Both the position numbers and the translations under genes were made by a program. From the NCBI GenBank assembly GCA_002373675.1, contig DFLF01000008.1, positions 273,423 through 337,422 of the forward strand: a DNA stretch of 64,000 nt. Reading direction: 5' to 3'. Below are positions 1 through 9,509 of this stretch, piece after piece. Origin of the DNA: Pseudobutyrivibrio sp. UBA3626 (lineage in GTDB: Bacteria > Bacillota > Clostridia > Lachnospirales > Lachnospiraceae). Under the pieces are notes generated by a model. That model did no database searches and had not been told where the DNA came from. It saw only the letters and a list, made by a program, of their open reading frames with translations. Position 1 is the stretch's first letter; each line of letters begins with the position of its first letter.

Positions 1-1033
1 CATCATGAATAGATGCAGATCCTTCAATAGTTGTATTCCTAAGATTCACAATATTGCTATTATCGCTAATTGAGATTTCATCTAAAACATCGCCAACAGT
101 AATTCTATTAATTAATGGTTTTTTTCTAAGACCTGCAAATTTTCTATCATTAAGAAGCATATTACAAACTTCTCTTACGGTCATTGAACCACCAACTTTA
201 ATAGCGCGTAATTGTTTTATACTATCATTACTTTCATCTGTGAGCATATTGATAATATCTGAGCCTTTAATATCAACATCCATCTCAGTTTCTTCTAAGG
301 CTTTCATCATACCATCAACAGATTTATATGATAGATTATTAACATCCATTTGAGATGCCAATGCATCAAAACCAGGGGCAGACACTGTCGCTCTAGAAAT
401 AAATGTAATATTATCAGGAAGTGGAAATAGTCCACCTGAGAATACCATCTGAAATATTAAAGCAAAAGGCATAATAGTCATTGCAATTGTGGTTGTGCGA
501 ACTAATGCAGATATAAATAGTGCTAAAACATCAGAAGCATAAGTAACCAAGAATAGTGTTATTGCAACATCAACAATAAGAAAATGAGTGAACAAACCTT
601 CACCTGATATTTTCATACCTACTAAAGAGGCTGTAACTAATGTTATAATAACCTGAAGCATACAAACAATTGCTTGAAATGCCATATGTGCCATAACATA
701 CGAAGAAATATGCATTCCAGCTCTATGTTCTCTCTTAATTACTTCGCGTTCACGACATATAATCTGAATAGAATTAAATGTTCCATTCCACAAACAGACA
801 CAAACAAGGGCAAATACCCCCAACATCGTGCCTTCCTTATTAACAGCAAATTCATTACCTAAGGCCAATGATACAAGCCCTGCGATTAAAGCAGACATAG
901 GAAGTGTAATCCAGTCATTTTGATAAATAAAAACTCTGACTAATTTGCAAAAATAAACAAATGCCTGGCCCAATCTACCCAAATAACGTATGTTGAATTT
1001 TCTAGTTAAGTGATTTTGATTAGAATCAGCCAT
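1..1033 (-). CDS. ABC-2 type transporter permease, ABCG-like (3' end outside window)
   Basis: Membrane half of an ABC exporter. Translating the minus strand from the ATG at 1033 gives an open frame to the window edge, about 344 residues. After a short basic N-terminus there are several hydrophobic segments and the loop CREREVIKREHRAGMH. That loop is the charged cytoplasmic loop typical of ABCG/White-family ABC-2 permeases, where the charged residues contact the ATPase. The remainder after the transmembrane block is soluble and not assigned. The start overlaps the end of the upstream ATPase gene by 8 bp, so the two are translationally coupled and should form one transporter. Substrate unknown. 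The family is clear; the C-terminus is missing because the window ends. Confidence 0.8.
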   Translation of the reverse strand, partial: MADSNQNHLTRKFNIRYLGRLGQAFVYFCKLVRVFIYQNDWITLPMSALIAGLVSLALGNEFAVNKEGTMLGVFALVCVCLWNGTFNSIQIICREREVIKREHRAGMHISSYVMAHMAFQAIVCMLQVIITLVTASLVGMKISGEGLFTHFLIVDVAITLFLVTYASDVLALFISALVRTTTIAMTIMPFALIFQMVFSGGLFPLPDNITFISRATVSAPGFDALASQMDVNNLSYKSVDGMMKALEETEMDVDIKGSDIINMLTDESNDSIKQLRAIKVGGSMTVREVCNMLLNDRKFAGLRKKPLINRITVGDVLDEISISDNSNIVNLRNTTIEGSASIHD

Positions 1034-2393
1034 TTTGTACCATCCTTGAATACATCTCAATATATTTGTCTGCTTCTCCGTCTCCGCCTTCTTCTTCCAG
1101 GTTTACTGTTTTGACAATTTCTTCCATTGATTCTTTGTTAAAGAAATTACGAGCTTCGTCTATACTTCCATAGAAAGCTAATCGACCTGTTCTTGTTTTA
1201 TCTTTTGCAAGTACTATTACATCATCAAAGAAGTCAACCACTCTATCAGGACTATGAGTTATTACAATTACAATCTTATTATCATTTGCAACTTCTCTTA
1301 ATCTTGAAAATAACTCTCTTGCCATTACACCATCAAGGCCTGAATCCGGCTCATCTAATATAAATAATGCTGGGTTAGAGAGAAGTTCCATAGAAATAGA
1401 AAGTCTCTTCTTCTGCCCACCAGATAATTTCTGTACTAAATTATCCTGAATAGGTAGAAGTCCGAAGATTTCCATAACCTCATTTACACGTGCTATCTTA
1501 TCACTTCGTGATATATCTTTAGAAAGTCTTATCTCTGCAGCATCATATAGGGTCTTTCTAACTGTATCCTTATCTCGCATCATCTGTGGTTGAGGAACAA
1601 ATCCCACATTATGTTTCATTTTATTATAGTTAGTATATAAATTCTGACCGTCAAGCATAATTTCAGCATCAGCTTTCTCAAAGCCATTAACTGCATTAAT
1701 AAAAGTTGTCTTGCCGGCACCAGAACCACCTAATAGTAATACCATATGTCCAGCAGGAATATTCATATTAATATCTTTTAACAAATATTTTTTCTTGAAG
1801 AAATCAAAGACGTGACGAGATGCGATATTAACAGAAAGCCCCTCATTAATATCACCAGAAGATCCATGTTTTTTTATTTCAGATATTTCTATATTGATGT
1901 CTTCAACCTTCATTTTAGGCTGATAACGCTTAGATAATCCCCAGATTAAAAAAGGAATAAAAAAAGTTATTCTGCCAAGGCCAAATACAATCCATAACTT
2001 ACTCACACCATATAATTGTATAAAGCCGTTAAAAACTCTAATATTGTATATTACTAGAGCAAGTACAACAGTAACAACAAAAATCATATATAAATACGTA
2101 AATATAGTATAAGATTGATTATAATTATCGATTTTGTCAAAAACTGATGCTAAAACAGCAAAAAGGGTATATAAAAAGCATAGGATACAATATATTCGTC
2201 CTTCCGGTTCTCTATAGGCGCACCTAGATAATTGATACTCTCTAAACCATGGAATTAGAGCAAAATACCACTTTAAGCCAGACTTCTTAAGAATAAATGC
2301 AACTCCAACAATATAGAGCACACTTATAACAATATAATATATTCTATATGAATCGAATAATAGTATTAAAATTATTTGTAATGCTAAATCCAT
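1026..2393 (-). CDS. ABC transporter ATP-binding protein with N-terminal membrane domain (ABCG-like)
   Basis: ATPase partner of the permease at 1-1033. Residues 1 to about 165 form a membrane domain of about five hydrophobic segments containing the motif KKSGLKWYFALIPWF, which resembles small DUF5684-type membrane domains. Residues from about 185 are an ABC ATPase: Walker A GGSGAGKTT near 223-231, signature LSGGQKKR, Walker B FILDEPDSGLDG, and a switch histidine in VITHS. The signature followed by SISMELLSNP is typical of the ABCG subfamily. In canonical ABCG half-transporters the ATPase is fused to its own six-helix permease. Here the permease is separate and an unrelated membrane domain is fused at the front. 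Substrate unknown. Confidence 0.85.
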   Translation of the reverse strand: MDLALQIILILLFDSYRIYYIVISVLYIVGVAFILKKSGLKWYFALIPWFREYQLSRCAYREPEGRIYCILCFLYTLFAVLASVFDKIDNYNQSYTIFTYLYMIFVVTVVLALVIYNIRVFNGFIQLYGVSKLWIVFGLGRITFFIPFLIWGLSKRYQPKMKVEDINIEISEIKKHGSSGDINEGLSVNIASRHVFDFFKKKYLLKDINMNIPAGHMVLLLGGSGAGKTTFINAVNGFEKADAEIMLDGQNLYTNYNKMKHNVGFVPQPQMMRDKDTVRKTLYDAAEIRLSKDISRSDKIARVNEVMEIFGLLPIQDNLVQKLSGGQKKRLSISMELLSNPALFILDEPDSGLDGVMARELFSRLREVANDNKIVIVITHSPDRVVDFFDDVIVLAKDKTRTGRLAFYGSIDEARNFFNKESMEEIVKTVNLEEEGGDGEADKYIEMYSRMVQNG

Positions 2394-2417
2394 ATTTCTC
2401 TTTCTAAATAATGCCTT

Positions 2418-3413
2418 TTATTTTGCTTTGAGTGCTTTGATTTCATTAAGAATTCTCTTAGTATTAGAGTCAAGATATATTGCAAGGACAAGAATTACAA
2501 CGCTTAATAATTGTAATCTTCCTTTAATGAAGATATCACCGTCTATATAGAAATCATCATCTGTAAAATCAGGAATTATTCTAACCTTCTTATCATAAAT
2601 TGGCATAAATAAAACTAATGCCCCACTAACTTTACCTGTAACATCAGGAGAACCAGTTGAAAAGTCAACATCTGTTCCTCGCATATTAAGTTTCAAGCTC
2701 TTAATAAAATTCTTTAGTTCTTTAATAACTTTATTAAGCCACTCTTTATTATTATCATCAAAGATCACTGAATATATTTTATCTGCATCTTTCTTAATAT
2801 CTTCAATCTTTGCTTTGAGACTATTTATTAATTTAACAGGATTGTATTTATCAAAGAAGTCTCTGACTTTAACAAAGAATTTCTTATTTTCTTCACTAAA
2901 TTCTTCAAACTCTTCGCTTTCAGTATCGATTATCTTAGAAGAATCAACATCAATATCTTGAATATCATCTAATTCAATAGTCGAAGAATCCTTTTGAGTT
3001 TGAGATTCTTCTTTAACTTCAGAAGCAATCGTATCATCAGATACATTTTCTTCACTTTCAACTTGACTATCTGTCTCGTCTATTGTAATTACTTCCTCGT
3101 CTTTCTTCTTATCCTCGTCCTCCTTCTTGTCCTCATCCTTAGGCTTCCTTGGCAATATTTTAACAAGAGTGCCAAGTATACTAACATTATAATTAAGGCC
3201 TTCATCCTTAAAATAATCTACATGAACTTGTATAAAATGCAGGAACGTACATGCTTTGATTTTGACATTATAATTCATCTCTCTATCAATATTCCCTTGA
3301 ATCTTAAACCAAAATGGCGCCAAGAGAACATAAAGAATAATAAATAGTATAAGTCCAATAATACAAAGCAAGACAATTCCTATGATTTTTAATATCGTAA
3401 GAAAAATAGCCAT
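2418..3413 (-). CDS. DUF2953 domain membrane protein
   Basis: 331 residues. An N-terminal transmembrane helix (about 5-33) precedes a DUF2953-like region (residues 35-90). A long, very acidic and lysine-rich linker (about 90-180) follows, starting with repeated D/E/K runs. The C-terminal part has the SPDVTGKVSGAL and DFTDDDFYIDGDIFIKGR stretches typical of DUF2953, then a final hydrophobic segment. Members of this family in spore-forming Firmicutes include YtfI, whose gene neighbours the sporulation gene ytfJ. Function is not established, and no ytfJ is adjacent here. The gene sits 3 bp from the end of the preceding small gene, so the two are probably cotranscribed. Confidence 0.75.
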   Translation of the reverse strand: MAIFLTILKIIGIVLLCIIGLILFIILYVLLAPFWFKIQGNIDREMNYNVKIKACTFLHFIQVHVDYFKDEGLNYNVSILGTLVKILPRKPKDEDKKEDEDKKKDEEVITIDETDSQVESEENVSDDTIASEVKEESQTQKDSSTIELDDIQDIDVDSSKIIDTESEEFEEFSEENKKFFVKVRDFFDKYNPVKLINSLKAKIEDIKKDADKIYSVIFDDNNKEWLNKVIKELKNFIKSLKLNMRGTDVDFSTGSPDVTGKVSGALVLFMPIYDKKVRIIPDFTDDDFYIDGDIFIKGRLQLLSVVILVLAIYLDSNTKRILNEIKALKAK

Positions 3414-3416
3414 ATT

Positions 3417-3731
3417 CTAATTCCTAATAGTCATAAATTTACTTTTACTCACTTCGCCCGTATTAATGAGTACATCTTCTATCATATATTGTATGAGTTT
3501 TTTAGTCTCGTTTTTTCCTTTGCCAAAACCTACTATCTTGTAATTAGCATCTATAAATCTATCTGTATTAACTTCAGAGTAGCTATACATTACAAGAAGT
3601 TCATCTTCTTTATCGCTAACAACAACTACGTAATAGTTAAAAGGCATACTTTTACTATTAGCAAGTCTAAGTAGCATATCAACTGATTCATCTATTATAT
3701 TGTCACTAAGATAAACATTTAATACATCCAT
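3417..3731 (-). CDS. Hypothetical protein, 104 aa
   Basis: I do not recognise this protein. The longest open frame reaches back to 3830, but that would run through a terminator hairpin and into the NUDIX gene. The ATG at 3731 (protein MDVLNVYLSDNII...) lies just after that hairpin and is the likely start, with a weak GGAA ribosome-binding site. The protein is soluble, with alternating hydrophobic strands (NYYVVVVSDKEDELLVMYSY) and no membrane segment or catalytic motif that I can name. It lies 3 bp ahead of the DUF2953 gene. Confidence 0.6.
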   Translation of the reverse strand: MDVLNVYLSDNIIDESVDMLLRLANSKSMPFNYYVVVVSDKEDELLVMYSYSEVNTDRFIDANYKIVGFGKGKNETKKLIQYMIEDVLINTGEVSKSKFMTIRN

Positions 3732-3755
3732 AGTTAATTCCAATTTGACTAGACA

Positions 3756-3779
3756 AAAAAGCAGTTTACACTGCTTTTT
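3756..3779 (-). terminator. Rho-independent terminator after the NUDIX gene
   Basis: A perfect 10-bp stem (AAAAAGCAGT/ACTGCTTTTT) with a 4-nt loop is followed on the minus strand by a run of six T. It overlaps the stop codon of the NUDIX gene at 3778-3780, so it ends that transcript just before the small hypothetical gene. Confidence 0.8.
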
Positions 3780-4227
3780 AGTAATTACGATTTGTCCAAA
3801 GTTTAGCTTTTTTAAGCTCAAGATATTCATTATAAGCTTTTTCTAATATCTCTTTTTCATTAGGAAATTTAAGTAAATGATAAGCCTCGTGATACTTATA
3901 ATATCCTGAATCAACAAAAAATTCTTCACGTTGTGGCTTGCTATGATAACTATTACTTCGCATTAAAAACCAATGAACATCCTTATTCACTTCCCCTTCA
4001 GGGACAACAAAGTTGTAGGAACTTTTGCCAACATATTTGATAATCTTTGCATCAGCACCGGATTCTTCTTTTACTTCTCTAAGGGCTGTAGTTTCATGAT
4101 CTTCACCTTCTTCTACAGTACCTTTGGGCAGAACCCATCCTTCATATCGATGATGAATATTTTTATATAATAGCAAAATCTTCCCACGATAGATTACCAC
4201 ACCACCACAACTTATTGCCTCGATCAC
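3778..4227 (-). CDS. NUDIX hydrolase
   Basis: Hydrolase of nucleoside diphosphates linked to another moiety. It carries a full NUDIX box, G-x5-E-x7-REVKEESG, starting at the GTVEEGE stretch, which holds the Mg2+-binding glutamates. The open frame extends to an ATG at 4260, but the sequence AAGGAGG at 4236-4242 lies inside that extension. It is spaced 8 nt ahead of a GTG at 4227, giving a 149-residue protein that begins with the usual family strand VIEAISCGGVVIYRG. GTG at 4227 is therefore the preferred start. The actual substrate cannot be read from sequence; diadenosine polyphosphates or nucleotides are possible. Confidence 0.85.
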   Translation of the reverse strand: MIEAISCGGVVIYRGKILLLYKNIHHRYEGWVLPKGTVEEGEDHETTALREVKEESGADAKIIKYVGKSSYNFVVPEGEVNKDVHWFLMRSNSYHSKPQREEFFVDSGYYKYHEAYHLLKFPNEKEILEKAYNEYLELKKAKLWTNRNY

Positions 4228-4326
4228 ACGCAATACCTCCTTGATGTGGATTATATTCATAAAAAGTATAAACTAAATACAACAAATATTCAAGTTGTCC
4301 GCCCTCTAAAACATATGTAAAACAAA

Positions 4327-5949
4327 CTATTCTTTTGATTTATCTATTTCACTAAAATACTTATCAAATACTGCTCTTGCAATTGGAACCGCTGTTTTGC
4401 TACCCGAACCGCCCTTCTCTTGAAGAACTGCTATAGCAATCTCTTTATCATCTTTTTTGGCATATCCTACAAACCATGAATGGGCTTCATCTTTGTTGTC
4501 ATTAAATTCTGCAGTACCAGTCTTGCCATATGCCGTATAGTTGCTTCCGTTTAATCCTGTAGCTGTACCATCTGTTACAACATATCTCATATATTCTTCA
4601 ATCTGATCTGCCTGAGCCTGTGTAAGAATTGAATCAATAGTCTTACTATTGAATGTTTTGACATTAATTCCTTTATAATTTGTTACACTATCAAGTATAT
4701 AAGGTTCCATTAACTTGCCATCATTACATATAGCACTAGCAATCATACACATATGAATTGGAGTAACAAGTGTCTCGCCCTGTCCTATTGCAGTTTGCAT
4801 CATAAGAGTATCTTTCGTGGAATCATCAATCTTAAATTGACTTGTACTTGTGTTACTAAGTCTCGTTGGAAGTTTCTTGTTAAAGAGAAGCTGATTACAC
4901 ATTTGCGTAAAACCATTCTTATTAAGCCCTAGTCCAATCTCAGAAAATGCTATATTACATGAATTTCCAAAGGCTTCCATAAATGTCTGATGCCCATGAA
5001 CTTCTCCGTGATAACAGCGAATAGTATAGTTATCCACAGTGAGTTTACCCTTACAATCAAAAGTTGACTGTGCTGCATTAGGATTCTCCTGTAAATATTC
5101 TAATGCTGTAAGTATCTTAAATGTGGAACCGGGAGCATAGAGACCTTGTGTTGCTCTATTTAGAAGTACCGATGTCTCACCTTGCGACAGTTTCTTATAA
5201 TTATCGCTTACTGTATTAGGATTAAAATCAGGCTTAGCCGTCATAACAAGAATCTTACCGGTCTTAGGCTCAATTGCTACAACAGCACCATCATATTCCA
5301 TATTATCGTATGCTACTTCCTGTAAGTTATGGTCTAATGTAGTTACAACAGTATCACCTTTATTCTTAACGTTCATAAGGTCATTCTTAATTCGTTCTAA
5401 GAAAAACGCATGACTTCTGAGCATATAGAAGTTGCCATCAAGTTCCACACCTGACATTCCATTACTATCATAACCTATTGCATGAGCATACATATTGCTA
5501 TATGGGTAGCTTCTTACATTATCAGATGAAGATGACGCAAGAACAACACCATTTTTATCAACTATATCACCTCGAATAATATTCTCCGCCAACTTTTCCA
5601 ATCTTGCATTATAGGGACTATTGATAAAATCGTCACTTTTAAACGCAAGAAAATAGCAAAAATAAATACAAAGAGCTATAAACAAAGCCAAAAAGAAATA
5701 CATTACAACAGCAAATTGCACATTTCTTGATTTGTTAGAAATATTAGGCTCTATATCATTAACAGAATCCTCATCTCTTCTATTTCTTTTTCTATTATTT
5801 TTCTTCTTTTTGATATCGACTTTTTCTACATTAATCTTTTTATCGCCTTTTTTCTTAGACGATGGACCGTTAATCTTTTTCTTTCGTCCTTTTTTTGATT
5901 TATCAGTATTCAAATCGATAACTTCAACGTTAAAATCTTTCTTACTCAT
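4327..5949 (-). CDS. Penicillin-binding protein (class B D,D-transpeptidase, PbpA/FtsI-like)
   Basis: Peptidoglycan cross-linking transpeptidase. It has a long, very basic cytoplasmic N-terminus (residues 1-78, many K/R), one transmembrane helix (about 79-103), a short pedestal region, then the transpeptidase domain. The catalytic motifs are complete: STFK (Ser275, Lys278), SCN (330-332) and KTG (476-478). At 540 residues, with a short N-terminal module, it resembles the PbpA-type class B enzymes that clostridia pair with a SEDS glycosyltransferase. Its start overlaps the upstream SEDS gene by 4 bp (ATGA), which supports a dedicated polymerase-transpeptidase pair. Whether it serves division, elongation or sporulation cannot be told here. 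Confidence 0.9.
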   Translation of the reverse strand: MSKKDFNVEVIDLNTDKSKKGRKKKINGPSSKKKGDKKINVEKVDIKKKKNNRKRNRRDEDSVNDIEPNISNKSRNVQFAVVMYFFLALFIALCIYFCYFLAFKSDDFINSPYNARLEKLAENIIRGDIVDKNGVVLASSSSDNVRSYPYSNMYAHAIGYDSNGMSGVELDGNFYMLRSHAFFLERIKNDLMNVKNKGDTVVTTLDHNLQEVAYDNMEYDGAVVAIEPKTGKILVMTAKPDFNPNTVSDNYKKLSQGETSVLLNRATQGLYAPGSTFKILTALEYLQENPNAAQSTFDCKGKLTVDNYTIRCYHGEVHGHQTFMEAFGNSCNIAFSEIGLGLNKNGFTQMCNQLLFNKKLPTRLSNTSTSQFKIDDSTKDTLMMQTAIGQGETLVTPIHMCMIASAICNDGKLMEPYILDSVTNYKGINVKTFNSKTIDSILTQAQADQIEEYMRYVVTDGTATGLNGSNYTAYGKTGTAEFNDNKDEAHSWFVGYAKKDDKEIAIAVLQEKGGSGSKTAVPIARAVFDKYFSEIDKSKE

Positions 5950-7301
5950 ACATCTTCTCTTTCGAATTGTCTACAATATAGACCTTGAATGATTGCAAAT
6001 AGTATTATTGTGCTTAATAGTGAGCTTCCACCATAACTTACAAGAGGTAGTGTTACACCTGTTGATGGAATGAATTTGGTTACACCACCAAGTGTTATAA
6101 ATACTTGTATTCCATATAAAGTTCCAAGACCTAAAGCAATAAGTTTGTAGAATTGATCTCTAATCTCCATGGCAATATTAAAGAACATGAATATACAACT
6201 TATACATACAAAAATTAAGCATAATGCAAATACTGCACCAAGTTCTTCTGAAATAGCTGCAAAAATAAAATCTTGTGATACAACAGGTATCTTATCTGGC
6301 ATTCCCTGACATAATCCAGAGCCAAACCATCCTCCTGTTCCAATAGCAAATAATGATTGCGACACCTGATAGCCTTGATCTTGAATAGTTCCAAGAGGAT
6401 CAAGCCAAGCCGCAACTCTTACTTTAACATGGTTAAATAATAGATAAATTAATACGCCTCCTACAGCCATACCCAGAAATGAAATAATTAGATATAGTGG
6501 CTTCCTAGTTGCCACATAAAGCATAACAATATACGTAAATAGGAATATTGTTGCTCCACCTAAATCCTTAGATGCAACTAGAATAAGCACATGAGCACCG
6601 GCAACAAGAGTTGCAATAAGTACTTTCCTAAAATCAGAGGATTTAAAATCGATTTTCATCTTAGATAAATCATCTTCAGGAAGTACATAAAGCATTGCTG
6701 CTACAAAGAATACAAATATAATTTTAATAAATTCTGATGGCTGAATTGCAATTGGGCCAAGATTTATATTGATTTTGGCGCCATATACACGAGAACCTAT
6801 AACTAAGACAAGAAGAAGTCCCAAAATTCCAATAATTGCGTATAGCCACTTTAACCTGTTCCACATTTTTAATTTAGAAATAAGTGCCGGTATAAAGCAT
6901 GTAGCAACCATACCTATCGCAGCAATTACAAATTGTTTAATGGCATTTCCCATGTCTAGTCTTGCAAGAATCGCGAAACTAATGGTCATAAGCATACACA
7001 TATTATTAATAAGAGCATAACTTGCGTGCTTGTAGACCTTCTTATAAATGAGCATACAAATACCAAAGAACAGCATTTGCGCAAGCATAAACAGAATAAT
7101 CATCATATTGTTGGTGCTAACAAAAATGCATAAATTCAAGTCAATAAGAATTATATACATAATAAACACCTGACGATGGTAAAGCCTTTTTTGCCTCTCT
7201 CTACCCACACTTCTTCTAAGGGCGGCAAAACAATCATATGTATAAATTGCAAATAAAAATACAAGTATAAATCTACTAACGTAGACTACTATATGAGCCA
7301 T
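5946..7301 (-). CDS. SEDS family peptidoglycan polymerase (FtsW/RodA/SpoVE)
   Basis: Integral membrane glycosyltransferase that polymerises lipid II. 451 residues with about ten hydrophobic helices. Family features include the SKDLGGA stretch, the IQPSEFIK motif, the DPLGTIQDQGYQVSQSLFAIG loop with the acidic residue expected of SEDS enzymes, and the C-terminal TGVTLPLVSYGGSS motif. The first helices are extended relative to a minimal RodA. It is followed directly by its class B penicillin-binding protein and preceded by the U32 gene, whose stop overlaps its start as TAATG. The exact subtype cannot be settled from sequence alone. Confidence 0.9.
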   Translation of the reverse strand: MAHIVVYVSRFILVFLFAIYTYDCFAALRRSVGRERQKRLYHRQVFIMYIILIDLNLCIFVSTNNMMIILFMLAQMLFFGICMLIYKKVYKHASYALINNMCMLMTISFAILARLDMGNAIKQFVIAAIGMVATCFIPALISKLKMWNRLKWLYAIIGILGLLLVLVIGSRVYGAKININLGPIAIQPSEFIKIIFVFFVAAMLYVLPEDDLSKMKIDFKSSDFRKVLIATLVAGAHVLILVASKDLGGATIFLFTYIVMLYVATRKPLYLIISFLGMAVGGVLIYLLFNHVKVRVAAWLDPLGTIQDQGYQVSQSLFAIGTGGWFGSGLCQGMPDKIPVVSQDFIFAAISEELGAVFALCLIFVCISCIFMFFNIAMEIRDQFYKLIALGLGTLYGIQVFITLGGVTKFIPSTGVTLPLVSYGGSSLLSTIILFAIIQGLYCRQFEREDV

Positions 7302-9451
7302 TATTCTACTCCTCTTTTAAAATGACCTTTTGTATATTTATATTCGATGTTAATCATATTATCACCAAAAGAATCATAATAATCATTAATAACGCTACTT
7401 ATCAAATCTTTATCTTCATCGACAAAATTCATAACAAAATGATTAAATCCTATATCACTTAGCTTTTTCCTTTCGTCTAATAAATAAGTAACATTTTCAT
7501 TATAAATGACATTATAGCATACATTACATAAATTCCGCACAAGAAAGCTATGACCTTTTTTGTCTTTTAAAGTTAAACTTTTTTGTGTCTTATCACATTT
7601 TAAGCAATTCTTATTAATACAATTATTAGTAATCATCATTGGATATTTACCATAGATTGTAATAATACTATTAGAATTATTCCTATGGGAAAGTTCTTTA
7701 TAGTTTAATTCATAAGGTGCTATATTATAATCAATTCCTAATTCACGTATTGCTCTTATTGAATTATTGTTAAATGTATAAATGTAGCTTCCGGAAATAA
7801 CAACACCCTTTAACTTATTTTCTCTAATAAATTCCATTCCATCATAACTAGAAACTATATATCCATCATACTTTCTTATTATTTCAACGTTTTGTTCTAA
7901 TAATTCTTTAGATTCTTTCCTTATAACAGTTGGAAATTCAACAAATATATTATTGAAAACAGACATCTTTCTAATTCTTTCAATATCTATAAAATCTTTT
8001 ATATCAGCTAAAGAAATTACCAAATCAACATTCTTTAGACTTTTATTTGCTGATAAGACATCTAATTGATATGTATTTTGAATAGATATTATTAAATCAG
8101 ATATTTCTTTAGAATCTTTATTATCTACGCTTTGTATATTTTGAGTAGATATAATGTCTGATATATTCCTTTTAAATGGATATAGTATCTTTTCTTCTAA
8201 TAAATCAAGGGCTTCTTTTCTAAGTCTGTTAACGTCTCCAAGGGGAATAAAAATGTTGTTATCTGTATCATGTTCTATTTCATCGAAGTAAAAGCTGGTA
8301 TTTCCGGTTTTATTTAATCTTTTATCAATATCAGATATATTTACCGGTTTATTACTTGCAATTTCACAGTTTACGCCCTTAAGATTAACTTTAATATCAT
8401 CTTTTGCAACCACTAGTTCAATTGGTTCATTTATTCTGGCTGTAAATTTGCATTTTACAGGAATTTTCATTTCCTCAAAGCAATAACTAACGTCCTTATT
8501 CTCATGGCTTGGACTCTCAAAGGTAACCATTCTATCCTTTTTGCCGTAATAATAGCTATTTGTAAATCCGCATCTATTACCAAGATCTAATAATAGATTC
8601 TTGTCTTTATCTGACACTTCATATGAATCAATTCCCTTTGACAGGTTATTTAATAGCAGATCCACATATCTTCTATAGATATTGACTACGTTACATGCAT
8701 ACTGTTTCTTTTTCATTCGACCTTCGATTTTTAGAGAAGTTACTCCGCTTCTATAAAGTTTATCCAGGTCGTTAATTCCACACAAGTCTTTTAGACTAAG
8801 AACATAGCCCCCTCTACTGTTTAACCTGTTCTTGCCGTTATATACGTCGTATTCAAGGCGACAAGGTTGTGCACATCTTCCTCGATTGCCACTTCTGCCA
8901 CCTATAAGACTGCTCATAAGACAATCTCCGGAATAACAATAACATAGAGCACCATGTACGAAGACTTCAAGCTCTATTTTGGTATTATCATATATAGTCC
9001 TTATTTCTTCAAGAGACAATTCCCTGGCAGGTACAATACGAGTTACACCAAGCTTCTCAAAGAGACTTACTCCATAAGAATTACATACAGCAAGTTGAGT
9101 GCTTCCATGAACATTTAAATCAGGAAATACTTCTCTGATATATTTGATAAGACCTATATCCTGTACAATAATTCCATCTAGTCCATTCTCATAATAAAAC
9201 CTGATGTAATTATACAAATCATCATCAAATTCTTTGTTTTTTATTAATGTATTAAGGGTTAGATAAGCCTTTTTATTATGCAAATGTGCATATTTTAATG
9301 CTTCTTTACTTTCTTCATAATCAAAGTTATTAGCATAGGCTCTCGCAGAAAAGTGTTTCCCACCAAAATATACAGCATCTGCACCAGCATCAATAACTGA
9401 TTTGAAAATTTCCAGGTCTCCCGCTGGCGCAAGAACTTCAAAATCACGCAT
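7301..9451 (-). CDS. U32 family protein (RlhA/TrhP-like RNA hydroxylation factor, annotated as peptidase)
   Basis: 716 residues. The N-terminal half is a U32 'collagenase' TIM-barrel-like domain beginning EVLAPAGDLEIFKSVIDAGADAVYFGG. It carries the family signature with clustered cysteines (CYCYSGDCLMSS, then GNRGRCAQPCR). The C-terminal half contains a further region and a small CxxxCxxC site (NNCINKNCLKC). U32 proteins in Escherichia coli and Bacillus (RlhA, TrhP/YrrO) act in prephenate-dependent hydroxylation of rRNA or tRNA, not proteolysis. The length fits the long RlhA-like group. The substrate RNA here is an inference. The start ATG at 9451 has AAAGGA ahead of it. Confidence 0.85.
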   Translation of the reverse strand: MRDFEVLAPAGDLEIFKSVIDAGADAVYFGGKHFSARAYANNFDYEESKEALKYAHLHNKKAYLTLNTLIKNKEFDDDLYNYIRFYYENGLDGIIVQDIGLIKYIREVFPDLNVHGSTQLAVCNSYGVSLFEKLGVTRIVPARELSLEEIRTIYDNTKIELEVFVHGALCYCYSGDCLMSSLIGGRSGNRGRCAQPCRLEYDVYNGKNRLNSRGGYVLSLKDLCGINDLDKLYRSGVTSLKIEGRMKKKQYACNVVNIYRRYVDLLLNNLSKGIDSYEVSDKDKNLLLDLGNRCGFTNSYYYGKKDRMVTFESPSHENKDVSYCFEEMKIPVKCKFTARINEPIELVVAKDDIKVNLKGVNCEIASNKPVNISDIDKRLNKTGNTSFYFDEIEHDTDNNIFIPLGDVNRLRKEALDLLEEKILYPFKRNISDIISTQNIQSVDNKDSKEISDLIISIQNTYQLDVLSANKSLKNVDLVISLADIKDFIDIERIRKMSVFNNIFVEFPTVIRKESKELLEQNVEIIRKYDGYIVSSYDGMEFIRENKLKGVVISGSYIYTFNNNSIRAIRELGIDYNIAPYELNYKELSHRNNSNSIITIYGKYPMMITNNCINKNCLKCDKTQKSLTLKDKKGHSFLVRNLCNVCYNVIYNENVTYLLDERKKLSDIGFNHFVMNFVDEDKDLISSVINDYYDSFGDNMINIEYKYTKGHFKRGVE

Positions 9452-9465
9452 TTATAATCCTTTCT

Positions 9466-9498
9466 ATAAAAAATCCCCAACACAATGGCTGGGAATTT
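9466..9498 (-). terminator. Rho-independent terminator after zapA
   Basis: An 11-bp stem with two G-T wobble pairs (AAATTCCCAGC against a TTGGGGATTT arm) is followed by TTTTTT on the minus strand. It lies between zapA and the U32 gene and probably ends part of the ruv-zapA transcript. Confidence 0.55.
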
Positions 9499-9509
9499 AT
9501 TAGTTAAAT

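Noticed and set aside
54..862. Plus-strand open frames at 54-353 and 674-862
   Set aside because: They are opposite the well-supported ABC-2 permease frame and have no recognisable domain.
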